40,981 bases of DNA from QYOJ01 sp964616825 (GTDB taxonomy: Bacteria; Bacteroidota; Bacteroidia; Bacteroidales; FEN-979), in assembly GCA_964616825.1 (NCBI GenBank), contig CAZTSX010000020.1:1-40981 (forward strand), read 5' to 3'. Positions 15,829-23,954 of the stretch are shown piece by piece (positions within the stretch are counted from its first letter, which is position 1; every line of letters begins with the position of its first letter). A program made the position numbers and the translations under genes. A model generated the notes under the pieces. The model saw only the letters and a program-made list of their open reading frames with translations. It did not search any database and was not told the DNA's origin.

Positions 15829-15873
15829 AATGTCTCCACTTAAAATAGATTTTATTCATGTTATTAAATTAAC

Positions 15874-15915
15874 AAGGAGGATTTTACAATGAAAAAGGAG
15901 GATTTCATAATGAAA
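15874..15915 (+). repeat. 21-bp tandem duplication of a Shine-Dalgarno/start module
   Basis: Two 21-nt copies (15874-15894 and 15895-15915) each contain AAGGAGG, a 7-8-nt spacer and ATGAAA. Because 21 is a multiple of 3, both ATGs (15889, 15910) are in the same frame. Strong Shine-Dalgarno sequences are uncommon in Bacteroidota. Confidence 0.8.
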
Positions 15916-16221
15916 AAGCATGCAGATACGGATACGAAGCAGTCCAAGACTATTCGTGGTCTTTGTATCACTTGCAACAATATCAGCGATTGTTCCTTTC
16001 GGGCAATTGATGCCAATAGGTTGATCTGGTATTGTGAATTGTTTGATTGTTTTGTTGAGGTTGAAAAAGTGGTGGAGACAGCGAAAGCAATTCTGGGTTC
16101 ACAGCCACTTGAAAAAGGGTATGGCAAATATGAAGGCCTTTGCGCGAATTGCAAGAATTGTCTGACGTGCATTTTTACAAAACCTGAAGGGGGTATCTGG
16201 CATTGCGAAGAATACGAATAG
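15889..16221 (+). CDS. Cys-rich miniprotein with two metal/Fe-S-type modules
   Basis: 110 residues from 15889, or 103 from the second start at 15910; each start has its own AAGGAGG. It has two copies of one module. Copy 1 is GLCITCNNISDC...WYCE (C26, C29, C35, C49). Copy 2 is GLCANCKNCLTC...GIWHCEEY (C85, C88, C91, C94, C106). The same module ends the next gene product (CVNCDNRHTC...VWHCEEY). The four-cysteine pattern with a conserved W-x-C-E suggests a zinc or Fe-S site. Function unknown. It is the first gene after the sigma-54 promoter and 19 nt before the NuoE-like gene, so it is probably a subunit or assembly factor of the oxidoreductase. Confidence 0.75.
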   Translation: MKKEDFIMKKHADTDTKQSKTIRGLCITCNNISDCSFRAIDANRLIWYCELFDCFVEVEKVVETAKAILGSQPLEKGYGKYEGLCANCKNCLTCIFTKPEGGIWHCEEYE

Positions 16222-16240
16222 AGAAACAGACATCGATAGA

Positions 16241-17176
16241 ATGAAAGAAAGCAGATTGAGTTCCGATACGGAAGAGATTGTTCATAAGCATGATCATGAA
16301 TTAGGCGGAGTGATTGCCATGCTTGAAGAAATTCAGTCGCAACATAGTTATCTTCCTGAAAGCGCATTAAAAACGGTAGCTACTGAAACCGGCCGTTCCC
16401 TGGTTGAGATCTATGGAGTGGCTACATTTTATAGATATTTCAGTTTAAAACCCAGGGGTGAACATTTAATTTCAGTCTGCCTGGGGACGGCTTGTCATGT
16501 CCGGCAGGGTTCTATGATCGCCAAAGAACTTGAAGACCAACTAGGTATTCGTGCCGGTGAAACTACACCGGATCAACAATTTTCGTTAGAGACTGTTAAC
16601 TGTTTGGGCGCCTGTGCCCGTGGGCCTATTGTTCTTGTTGACGGACACTATTTCTCGAATGTAAAGAAAACACAAGTCTCTCAAATACTAAAAAAAACCC
16701 TGAAAGGGCTTGATGCAATTGATGTTACGAAAGATCCGCGGGTGTTCCCTGTAAAACTGCGTTGCCCGCATTGCAACCACAGTTTGCTGGATCCGAATTA
16801 TTTAATTGACAATCATCCAACAGTCCGTCTGACGATCTCATTCGGGGAAAAACATGGCTGGATGCGATTATCCTCATTGTATGGAAGTTACAACATTAAG
16901 TCCGAATATAAGATTCCGGTGAATACGATAGTAGATACTTTTTGTCCACATTGTCATGCCGAACTTGTTGGTTCTTCTGCCTGTGCAGTGTGTAATGCGC
17001 CAATGGTCCCGATGACTATTTATGGAGGAGGTTTGATTCAGATATGTTCACGGCGCGGATGTAAGAGTCATATCATGGATTTGGCGAATAGCATATGTGT
17101 TAATTGTGACAACAGGCATACATGCAAACTGATTAAACCTGAAAAAGGTGTGTGGCATTGCGAGGAGTATGTATGA
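16241..17176 (+). CDS. NuoE-like 2Fe-2S subunit with long Cys-rich tail
   Basis: 311 residues. Residues 1 to about 155 are the thioredoxin-like NuoE/HydC fold with four 2Fe-2S ligands, C80 and C85 (CLGTACHVRQG) and C121 and C125 (NCLGACARGP). In NADH dehydrogenases and bifurcating hydrogenases this subunit pairs with NuoF. The tail is unusual: CxxC pairs at C175/C178, C235/C238 and C248/C251, then C269/C274, ending with the module seen in the preceding miniprotein (C286, C289, C295, C307 in VWHCEEY). Ordinary NuoE is about 160 residues. The tail could hold zinc or Fe-S sites docking the neighbouring subunits. It sits directly before the NuoF-GltD fusion. Confidence 0.88.
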   Translation: MKESRLSSDTEEIVHKHDHELGGVIAMLEEIQSQHSYLPESALKTVATETGRSLVEIYGVATFYRYFSLKPRGEHLISVCLGTACHVRQGSMIAKELEDQLGIRAGETTPDQQFSLETVNCLGACARGPIVLVDGHYFSNVKKTQVSQILKKTLKGLDAIDVTKDPRVFPVKLRCPHCNHSLLDPNYLIDNHPTVRLTISFGEKHGWMRLSSLYGSYNIKSEYKIPVNTIVDTFCPHCHAELVGSSACAVCNAPMVPMTIYGGGLIQICSRRGCKSHIMDLANSICVNCDNRHTCKLIKPEKGVWHCEEYV

Positions 17177-17225
17177 TGGTTATGCATGTATGTAATCAGT
17201 AATAATTAGTTAAAAGAAGAATTAG

Positions 17226-20200
17226 ATGGTAAAGGTATCTTCTATTAATGAATTAAAGGACCTGTTTGAAATGGTCAATACGAACCATGATCAGTCCCGA
17301 CCTCATATTGTTATTTGTGCTGGAACAGCATGTCAGGCAAGTGGGGCGAATGATATCATCCGGGTGGCTAAAAAATATATTTTACAAAACCAATTGCTGG
17401 ATGCAATCTCAGTACGAATTACGGGATGTCATGGATTTTGCGAAATGGGGCCATTTATTCTTACACAGCCCCAGGGAGCATTCTACCATCAGGTAACCAT
17501 TCATAATATCAACCGGATCATTGACGCGGTAATTGCTGACGATTATGTCGAAGATTTGCTTTATAGAGACCCCAAAACAAATATAAAGTATTTCAAACAG
17601 GACGATATCCCTTTTTTCAAGAAGCAACAGCGTACTATATTTAGCAAAAACCAGGAGATTGATCCGATCCGTATTGACGACTATATCGCGAATGACGGAT
17701 ATAAAGCTCTTTACAAAGTCTTTTCAAGCTTGTCTCCTGAAAAAGTTGTTGATGAGGTAAAGGTTTCAGGTCTTCGCGGAAGAGGTGGTGCTGGCTTCCC
17801 TACAGGAGTTAAATGGGAACTGATTGCCAAACAACCATCTGATGATGGTAAGTATGTTGTCTGCAATGCTGATGAGGGTGATCCGGGAGCCTATATGGAC
17901 AGAAGTCTTCTGGAGGGGAATCCATTTAGTATTATTGAGGGAATGACCATTGGAGCATATGCTACAGGGGCAAATGAGGGTGTGATTTATGTCCGCAATG
18001 AGTACCCCCTGGCCATCAAGCATTTAATTATAGCACTGAGACAAGCAAGAGAAATGGGTTTGTTAGGGGAGAATATTCTGGGTAGTAGTTTTTCATTTGA
18101 TATTCGAATCGTAAAGGGTGCAGGGGCTTTTGTTTGTGGGGAAGAAACCGCGTTAATGAGATCCATCGAAGGGAAGGTAGGTGAACCCCGGCAACGTCCA
18201 CCATATCCTGTTCAAAAAGGAATAAGAGGCAACCCAACCGTGATCAACAATGTAGAAACCTGGGCAAATATTTCCTTTATCATCAATATGGGTGCCACAG
18301 AATACGCGAAAATAGGAACTGATGGTAATTCCGGCACCAAAATTTTTAGTCTTGTCGGGAAAATAAAGAACACGGGCCTTATTGAAGTCCCCATGGGAAT
18401 CTCCATCAACGAAATTGTGTTTGATATTGGAGGTGGCTCCCCAGGTGACGCGAAAATAAAGGCAGTTCAAACAGGAGGACCTTCAGGCGGTTGCATCCCG
18501 GTCAGTAAATTTGACCTGCTCATTGATTATGATTCGCTTGCAAAAGCAGGATCTATCATGGGCTCAGGTGGTATGATCGTCATGGATGAGAATACATGCA
18601 TGGTCGATGTAGCCAGGTATTTCATGGACTTTCTAAAAGCTGAATCGTGCGGGAAATGCTATACATGCCGCAAAGGCACCCAACGAATGTATGAAATTCT
18701 TGACGATATATCTCGTGGAAAAGGGACCCTTGAAGATCTTGACTTGCTGGAGGAACTTGCCCTGGTGGTACAGGATAGTACCATGTGTGGCCTTGGCCAA
18801 ACAGCCTCAAATCCCGTTCTCAGCACCATGCAATATTTTCGTGCGGAATATGAACGCCATATTATTCAAAAAAGATGTGATGCTTTTGTGTGCAAAGAAC
18901 TTACAGGAGCGCCCTGCCAGACAGGTTGTCCGGTTGGAACCGAAGCCTGGCGCTATATTGCACATATAGCACGTGGTGACTATGAACAAGCATACTTAGC
19001 TATCCGTGAAGCAAATCCATTCCCATCTGTCTGTGCACGGGTTTGCAACCATCAATGTGAAGAACATTGCCGTGTGAAGACCAGTGGAGGAGAGGCTCTG
19101 GCTATAAGATCACTGAAGCGTTTCATTACTGACCGGATTGATCCCTCCATTTATAAGCCTGAGAGGAGCGCTGAAATCCAAAAATCTCCCGTGGCTGTCA
19201 TTGGAGCTGGGCCCGCTGGGCTTACTACTGCCCATTATCTTTCACTATTAGGTTATCAGGTCACGATTTTTGACTCTGAAGTTAAACCTGGAGGAATGTT
19301 GTTTAGCACAATTCCTTCTTACCGTCTTCCACAGGAAACTATTAACAAAGAAATTGATTCGCTTTTAAATGAAAATATCACTCTCAAAAGCAACGTTGCA
19401 TTAGGGACTGATGTGACCATTGATCAATTGTTTGAGGATGGCTTCAAGGCTGTCATGATTTCGATTGGAGCCCATAAGAGCAAGCCCCTTCAACTTGAAA
19501 ATGAGGATGCTGATGGAGTCTATCCATCCATCGAATTTCTTAAAGCATATAATATTCAAGGCGAACAACTAGCCAGGGGCCGGGTTGGTGTGATCGGCGG
19601 GGGAAATTCAGCTCTTGATGCCGCGCGAACAGCACTTCGTCAGAAGGATGTCGAGAGCGTTACCATTCTTTACCGGCGGACACGTGAAGAGATGCCTGCG
19701 TTTGCCGAAGAGATTGAAGCGGCTGACCAGGAGGGTATTGATATACAAACATTGGTAACACCATTAAAAGTCATAACCAAAGATGGAGCCTTGTCCAGCC
19801 TTGAGTGCTGTAAAAACAGATTGGGTGAGATTGACTCTTCCGGACGACGAAGGCCGGTTCCTATCAAAGATTCCGAATATACTATTGAACTTGACACGCT
19901 GATTGTAGCGATCGGCGAGGATGCCGGAGTTGATGCGATCGGACCTGCCGATTCCAGTAACATTGATGTCACGAAATGGAATACCGTTAAAACGGATGAC
20001 AATACACTGTTAACCAGTCGTCCGGGAGTTTTTGCAGGTGGAGATGTTGTGACTGGCCCAAATACGATTATCGATGCAATTGCTGCAGGGAAGAAAGCAG
20101 CTGTAATGATCGACAGGTATCTTCATGGAGAGGAATTGGATCAACCAGTAGAGACCGAGCTTCCTCATGTTTATATTGAACCCATTGAAGTTGAAAGTGA

Positions 20201-20402
20201 AGATTTATCAATTATCGATCGCGCTGAATCACCAATGATTACTGTTGAAAAGCGCCAGAAAAACTTCAACGAGGTAGAATCTGTTCTTTCGGTCACAGCA
20301 GCCAGGAAGGAGGCGGGCAGATGTTTGCGGTGTGACCTGGAATTTACACAACCTGAAGAAGTTGATGAAGAATGTCTCGTAAATGAAGGAGGAGCAAAAT
20401 GA
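17226..20402 (+). CDS. NuoF-GltD fusion, NAD(P)H-linked flavo-Fe-S subunit
   Basis: 1058 residues in four parts. (1) Residues 25-100, thioredoxin-like 2Fe-2S domain (C31, C36, C68, C72). (2) Residues 150-550, NuoF/HydB: GLRGRGGAGFPTGVKWE for NADH/FMN, an SLBB segment, and 4Fe-4S ligands C475, C478, C481 and C521. (3) Residues 550-640, GltD N-terminal Fe-S domain with C564, C568 and CARVCNHQCEEHC (C603-C615). (4) Residues 655-1000, GltD/NfnB flavin part with VIGAGPAGL for FAD, VIGGGNSALDAAR for NAD(P)H and GVFAGGDVVTGP. One chain thus has an FMN/NADH site and a FAD/NAD(P)H site joined by clusters, the layout expected for transhydrogenation or electron bifurcation. Its last 4 nt overlap the next gene. 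Confidence 0.9.
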   Translation: MVKVSSINELKDLFEMVNTNHDQSRPHIVICAGTACQASGANDIIRVAKKYILQNQLLDAISVRITGCHGFCEMGPFILTQPQGAFYHQVTIHNINRIIDAVIADDYVEDLLYRDPKTNIKYFKQDDIPFFKKQQRTIFSKNQEIDPIRIDDYIANDGYKALYKVFSSLSPEKVVDEVKVSGLRGRGGAGFPTGVKWELIAKQPSDDGKYVVCNADEGDPGAYMDRSLLEGNPFSIIEGMTIGAYATGANEGVIYVRNEYPLAIKHLIIALRQAREMGLLGENILGSSFSFDIRIVKGAGAFVCGEETALMRSIEGKVGEPRQRPPYPVQKGIRGNPTVINNVETWANISFIINMGATEYAKIGTDGNSGTKIFSLVGKIKNTGLIEVPMGISINEIVFDIGGGSPGDAKIKAVQTGGPSGGCIPVSKFDLLIDYDSLAKAGSIMGSGGMIVMDENTCMVDVARYFMDFLKAESCGKCYTCRKGTQRMYEILDDISRGKGTLEDLDLLEELALVVQDSTMCGLGQTASNPVLSTMQYFRAEYERHIIQKRCDAFVCKELTGAPCQTGCPVGTEAWRYIAHIARGDYEQAYLAIREANPFPSVCARVCNHQCEEHCRVKTSGGEALAIRSLKRFITDRIDPSIYKPERSAEIQKSPVAVIGAGPAGLTTAHYLSLLGYQVTIFDSEVKPGGMLFSTIPSYRLPQETINKEIDSLLNENITLKSNVALGTDVTIDQLFEDGFKAVMISIGAHKSKPLQLENEDADGVYPSIEFLKAYNIQGEQLARGRVGVIGGGNSALDAARTALRQKDVESVTILYRRTREEMPAFAEEIEAADQEGIDIQTLVTPLKVITKDGALSSLECCKNRLGEIDSSGRRRPVPIKDSEYTIELDTLIVAIGEDAGVDAIGPADSSNIDVTKWNTVKTDDNTLLTSRPGVFAGGDVVTGPNTIIDAIAAGKKAAVMIDRYLHGEELDQPVETELPHVYIEPIEVESEDLSIIDRAESPMITVEKRQKNFNEVESVLSVTAARKEAGRCLRCDLEFTQPEEVDEECLVNEGGAK

Positions 20403-21076
20403 TTACATTAAAAATAAATGGCCTCGAAACCACTGTAGAGGAGGGAACCACTATCCTGGAGGCTGCCGAATTTCTGGGTTTCCCCATTCCAACGCTATGT
20501 CACACGGATACACTTCGCTCTTATGGTGCCTGCCGCCTCTGTGTGGTGGAGGTTGGGGAGGGGCCAAGGGCCAAAATAGTTTCTTCGTGTACATATCCAG
20601 CTGAGGAAGGGATGTCTGTTAGAACGACATCCAGTCGTGTGATGCGTGCACGAAAGATGATCATTGAATTGCTGTTGGCATCAAGTCCGCAATCAAAAAC
20701 TATCCAGGATATCGCCTCTGAATTCAATGTAAAACAACAACGGTTCAAACAGGAGTTTGAGGATTGTATCATGTGTGGACTATGTGTTCGCATGTGTGAA
20801 GAGCAGATGGTAGCGAAAGCGATCGGTTTTCAGGGGCGGGGAGAGACCAGGCGTATTGGCACTCCGTTCAATATCCAATCTGAGGAGTGTAGATTGTGCG
20901 GAGGGTGTATGTATATCTGCCCGGTTTGTTCACTCCGTTGTACATATACTGAGCCCGACAAAGCGATCTGCGGGGGGTGTGGTAACCATAGTCTCCCATG
21001 TATTGAAAAGGAGCAGTTTGATGATATGATGTGTTACATGGAACCATGTGTAGATTGTGAAATAAGCAACGATTAA
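20399..21076 (+). CDS. Multi-cluster ferredoxin subunit, HydA/NuoG N-terminus-like
   Basis: 225 residues. Residues 1-80 are a 2Fe-2S plant-type ferredoxin domain (C34, C45, C48, C64). The middle has two 4Fe-4S motifs, CIMCGLCVRMC and CRLCGGCMYICPVCSLRC. The C-terminal 50 residues add more cysteines (CGGCGNHSLPC, CYMEPCVDC). This is the front end of an [FeFe]-hydrogenase HydA or NuoG, without the H-cluster domain and without the usual His-Cys cluster motif between the ferredoxin and 4Fe-4S domains. It would pass electrons between the NuoF-GltD subunit and the FMN subunit encoded next. ATGA overlap with the upstream gene indicates coupled translation. Confidence 0.85.
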   Translation: MITLKINGLETTVEEGTTILEAAEFLGFPIPTLCHTDTLRSYGACRLCVVEVGEGPRAKIVSSCTYPAEEGMSVRTTSSRVMRARKMIIELLLASSPQSKTIQDIASEFNVKQQRFKQEFEDCIMCGLCVRMCEEQMVAKAIGFQGRGETRRIGTPFNIQSEECRLCGGCMYICPVCSLRCTYTEPDKAICGGCGNHSLPCIEKEQFDDMMCYMEPCVDCEISND

Positions 21077-21112
21077 TTATATAAACAGAAACATAATATA
21101 AGGAGAAAAAAA

Positions 21113-22702
21113 ATGTCAGCAATTCAAGCAAGAATAAATGCATCTGCGGCCACCCTGACCAAAAACAGGACCGAAGACTCAATCACACCAGGTTCCGGTA
21201 TGTGTGTAACCTGTGTTGACGGATGTGTCGGAATGTGTGAGATCGGTAAATCAGCCTACCGGGGGCATGAAGTGATTTACCCGCAACCGTTTGGCGTTAT
21301 CACAACCGCTTCAGAAAAAAAATATCCGGTTGATTACGGAGATTTCAACATCATGGGAACAGCTGTCGGTGCTCACGGCATCGAAGCTGACAGTGATAAA
21401 GCGATCTTTCCAAAGGTCGACCTTGAAGTAGCTTATGGACACGATAAAGGGATAAAATTTCATTTGCCCTGGGTTATTCCGGGAATCGGTTCAACTAACA
21501 TCGCTAAGAATAACTGGGAAGGACTGGCCATAGGAACTGCTCTCGCTGGAACAGGACTGACCATTGGTGAGAATGTGGTTGGCATGGACCCGGAAGCTAT
21601 CATTAAAAACGGGCACATTGTTGATACCGTAGATTTGAAACGACGTGTCAAACTCTTCCAGGATCATCAGATTGATGGCTATGGTGCGATCATCGTTCAG
21701 GCAAATGTGGAAGATACACGGTTGGGGGTTCAGGAGTATGCTATTGATAAGCTCGGGGTAGAGATCGTAGAGTTAAAATGGGGCCAGGGAGCAAAAGACA
21801 TCGGGGGAGAAGTAAAAATTAAAGACCTCAAGAAAGCTCAGTTGCTCTATAAACGTGGGTATGTGGTTATTCCCGATCCAACTGATCCTGATGTAATTAA
21901 AGCTCATGAACATGGAGCATTCAAAGAATTTGAACGACATTCCCGTGTAGGTATGGTTACGGAGGAATCTTTCGCAAAAAGAGTAGAAGAGTTACGCAAA
22001 GCCGGTGCAAAATATATTTTTCTGAAGACAGGTGCTTACCGCCCTGCCGATCTGGCCCGTGCTGTCCTATTTGCATCTAAATACAAAATTGACCTTCTGA
22101 CAGTTGACGCTGCCGGAGGAGGAACAGGAATGAGTCCGTGGAGAATGATGAATGAATGGGGTGTCCCGCCGATTGAGCTTCATTCACTACTATACAAGTA
22201 TACACACCAACTGGCACAAAAAAAGAGACATATTCCGGCTCTGGCTCTGGCAGGCGGATTCACATTTGAAGATCAAATTTTTAAAGGATTAGCGCTGGGC
22301 GCACCGTATGTTAAATTAATAGGAATGGCCAGAAGCCCCATTGCAGCTGCGATGGTGGGCAAAACAATAGGTCGCGCTATTAAGGAAGATCAACTTCCTG
22401 TGTATGTTGAACGTTTCGGGAGTAAAATCGATGAGATATTCGTTACAGCACATGAATTACGCAAGAAATTAGGAAATGAAGAGTTCGACAAATTACCTCC
22501 CGGAGCAATTGGTTTATATACATATTATGAACGGTTAGCTCAGGGCTTGCGTCAGCTCATGTGTGGATCACGTAAGTTTGCACTCGAATATATCACACGT
22601 AACGATATAGGCTCCTTAACACAGGATGCAACCACGATCAGTGGCATTCCATCGGTGATGGATCTTGACAAGGATGAAGTCGTAAAAATTCTTGACCAAT
22701 GA
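21113..22702 (+). CDS. FMN glutamate-synthase-domain protein without glutaminase
   Basis: 529 residues. The body is the FMN-binding barrel of the large glutamate synthase subunit. PWVIPGIGSTNIAKNNWEGL, VDAAGGGTGMSPWRMMNEWG, LALAGGFTFEDQIFKGLALG and ARSPIAAAMVGKTIGRA mark it. The N-terminus has C31-x2-C34-x3-C38-x3-C42, a 4Fe-4S-like motif. The usual 3Fe-4S cysteine triplet of bacterial GltB is not apparent. There is no N-terminal class II glutaminase domain, and none is encoded nearby. It could be an archaeal-type glutamate synthase core using free ammonia or a distant glutaminase, or an oxidoreductase with another substrate, as in the MgsC relatives of N-methylglutamate synthase. An AAGGAG ribosome site precedes it. 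Family is firm, reaction open. Confidence 0.85.
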   Translation: MSAIQARINASAATLTKNRTEDSITPGSGMCVTCVDGCVGMCEIGKSAYRGHEVIYPQPFGVITTASEKKYPVDYGDFNIMGTAVGAHGIEADSDKAIFPKVDLEVAYGHDKGIKFHLPWVIPGIGSTNIAKNNWEGLAIGTALAGTGLTIGENVVGMDPEAIIKNGHIVDTVDLKRRVKLFQDHQIDGYGAIIVQANVEDTRLGVQEYAIDKLGVEIVELKWGQGAKDIGGEVKIKDLKKAQLLYKRGYVVIPDPTDPDVIKAHEHGAFKEFERHSRVGMVTEESFAKRVEELRKAGAKYIFLKTGAYRPADLARAVLFASKYKIDLLTVDAAGGGTGMSPWRMMNEWGVPPIELHSLLYKYTHQLAQKKRHIPALALAGGFTFEDQIFKGLALGAPYVKLIGMARSPIAAAMVGKTIGRAIKEDQLPVYVERFGSKIDEIFVTAHELRKKLGNEEFDKLPPGAIGLYTYYERLAQGLRQLMCGSRKFALEYITRNDIGSLTQDATTISGIPSVMDLDKDEVVKILDQ

Positions 22703-23061
22703 AAATAGCTATTGCCTCTGATGATTGGGTAACTATATCCTCGCATCTTGGGAATAATAAAGGGTATGTTATCTTTGAGCTTGAAGGTTCCAAAATTAAA
22801 AGCCAGGAATATCGGTCAAGCAATATTCCTGTCCAGAAAGTAGAATTAAATGGCCCGGTTCGAAAAGTTGATAAGAACAAAAGGATACTGAAAGCAATTG
22901 GGGACTGTGACGTGTTAATCCTGAAGAGATCAGAAGAAAGGCAAATGAATGGAATTAGTATAAGCAGTTTTAATATTGTATTGACTGACGAGACATTCGT
23001 AGAAAATGTCCTGGACTTGTATCTTTCTGATTTTCTGATTAAAAATGACATCAATCAGTAA
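22699..23061 (+). CDS. NifX/NifB-type (COG1433-like) small protein
   Basis: 120 residues. The start MKIAIASDDWVTISSHLGNN and the following GYVIFELEGSKI match the Fe-Mo-cofactor-binding NifX/NafY/NifB C-terminal domain (MKIAIAsDg..VS.HFG). The usual H-F-G is H-L-G here. Such proteins bind metal clusters or act in complexes, including sigma-54-controlled ones in Desulfovibrio (orange protein). ATGA overlap with the FMN-subunit gene shows it belongs to this operon. A role in cluster delivery is inferred. No nif genes are nearby. Confidence 0.75.
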   Translation: MKIAIASDDWVTISSHLGNNKGYVIFELEGSKIKSQEYRSSNIPVQKVELNGPVRKVDKNKRILKAIGDCDVLILKRSEERQMNGISISSFNIVLTDETFVENVLDLYLSDFLIKNDINQ

Positions 23062-23178
23062 TATTTTCGGAATATCTCTGAAGACTTTTTTACCGTTCCC
23101 GATTGCTTCCGTCAAACTCTGTGCTGTTTATACCGTCATATACGGGCTTTCGGTTTACGCTTCACGACATTTTATTTT

Positions 23179-23186
23179 TACATTTG
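23179..23186 (+). promoter_or_regulatory. -7 box before the 23217 membrane-protein gene
   Basis: TACATTTG, exact TAnnTTTG, 30 nt before the ATG. A TTTA at 23154-23157 (21 nt upstream) is a weak -33 candidate. Confidence 0.45.
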
Positions 23187-23216
23187 TCGATTGATTAAAT
23201 CCCCTGGCAATTCTCA

Positions 23217-23951
23217 ATGAAGAGAGAGAGAACCGGAATTAAACCGGCAGATATCGGAGTTTTTATCGTAGTTGTGGCTGCGTTTTTACCTTTTTTCCTG
23301 TCCCCCGAAGTGTTTGAAGCCTATCGCAGGTTGAATGCGGAGCACGGCTATTTGATGAGTTTTGTGAAGTTTGCTGTTCTCGCCACATTTGGCGAAAGTA
23401 TCGGCTTGCGTATCCGGACTGGCAGGTATATCCAACCCGGATTTGGCCTGCTACCGAGAGCAATTGTCTGGGGATGCCTGGGAATCTCGATCAAGATAGC
23501 GTTTGTGATCTTTGCCGAAGGAGCTCCCTATATGCTGAAAACACTGGGTGTACATTTCCCTATGGAGAATCCGGCTGACATTCTCCGTGAGCCCGGTTTC
23601 TCCTGGTTGAAATTAGGCACCGCCTTTACAACAAGTGTCACAATGAATCTCTTCTTTGGCCCCCTGTTCATGATCGCTCACCGTATCACCGACATGCACA
23701 TTGTTTCTACAGGTGGAACCCTGAAAGGTTTTTTCACGCCTGTCAGGGTTCGCTATCAGCTTCAGCATCTTGACTGGGTTTCCATGTGGGGATTTGTCAT
23801 CTGTATAACCATCCCACTCTGGTGGATCCCGGCGCATACCGTCAATTTCATGTTCCCCGAAGAGTGGCGGATCCTTGTAGCTGCCTTGTATGGTATCATC
23901 CTTGGAACCATTCTTTCGGTAGCAAGTTTGATGGCTGAACGAAGGGTATGA
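23217..23951 (+). CDS. Predicted multi-pass membrane protein
   Basis: 244 residues with about five hydrophobic segments: IGVFIVVVAAFLPFFL, a segment near residue 50, AIVWGCLGISIKIAFVIF, LFFGPLFMIAH, and two near the C-terminus around MWGFVICITIPLWWIPAHTVNF and ILVAALYGIILGTILSVASL. The order FGPLFMIAH followed by WWIPAHTVNFMFPEEWR loosely resembles the Mpv17/PMP22 family, but this is only pattern memory. It has its own -7 box and converges on the LytTR operon with 3 nt between the stops, so it is not part of the oxidoreductase operon. Confidence 0.7.
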   Translation: MKRERTGIKPADIGVFIVVVAAFLPFFLSPEVFEAYRRLNAEHGYLMSFVKFAVLATFGESIGLRIRTGRYIQPGFGLLPRAIVWGCLGISIKIAFVIFAEGAPYMLKTLGVHFPMENPADILREPGFSWLKLGTAFTTSVTMNLFFGPLFMIAHRITDMHIVSTGGTLKGFFTPVRVRYQLQHLDWVSMWGFVICITIPLWWIPAHTVNFMFPEEWRILVAALYGIILGTILSVASLMAERRV

Positions 23952-23954
23952 CCA

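Noticed and set aside
15864..16367. 167-codon minus-strand open frame
   Set aside because: It lies opposite the Cys-rich miniprotein and NuoE-like gene, which have clear motifs and ribosome sites.
16241..21076. [FeFe]-hydrogenase HydABC or respiratory complex I
   Set aside because: No H-cluster motifs, no NuoB/C/D or membrane subunits; the terminal subunit is an FMN glutamate-synthase barrel.
17226..22702. Ordinary NADPH glutamate synthase (GltBD)
   Set aside because: No glutaminase domain, GltD is fused to NuoF, and additional ferredoxin and NuoE subunits are present.
22699..23061. Sign of nitrogen fixation
   Set aside because: Only a NifX-type domain is present; no nifHDK or nifENB genes are in the window.
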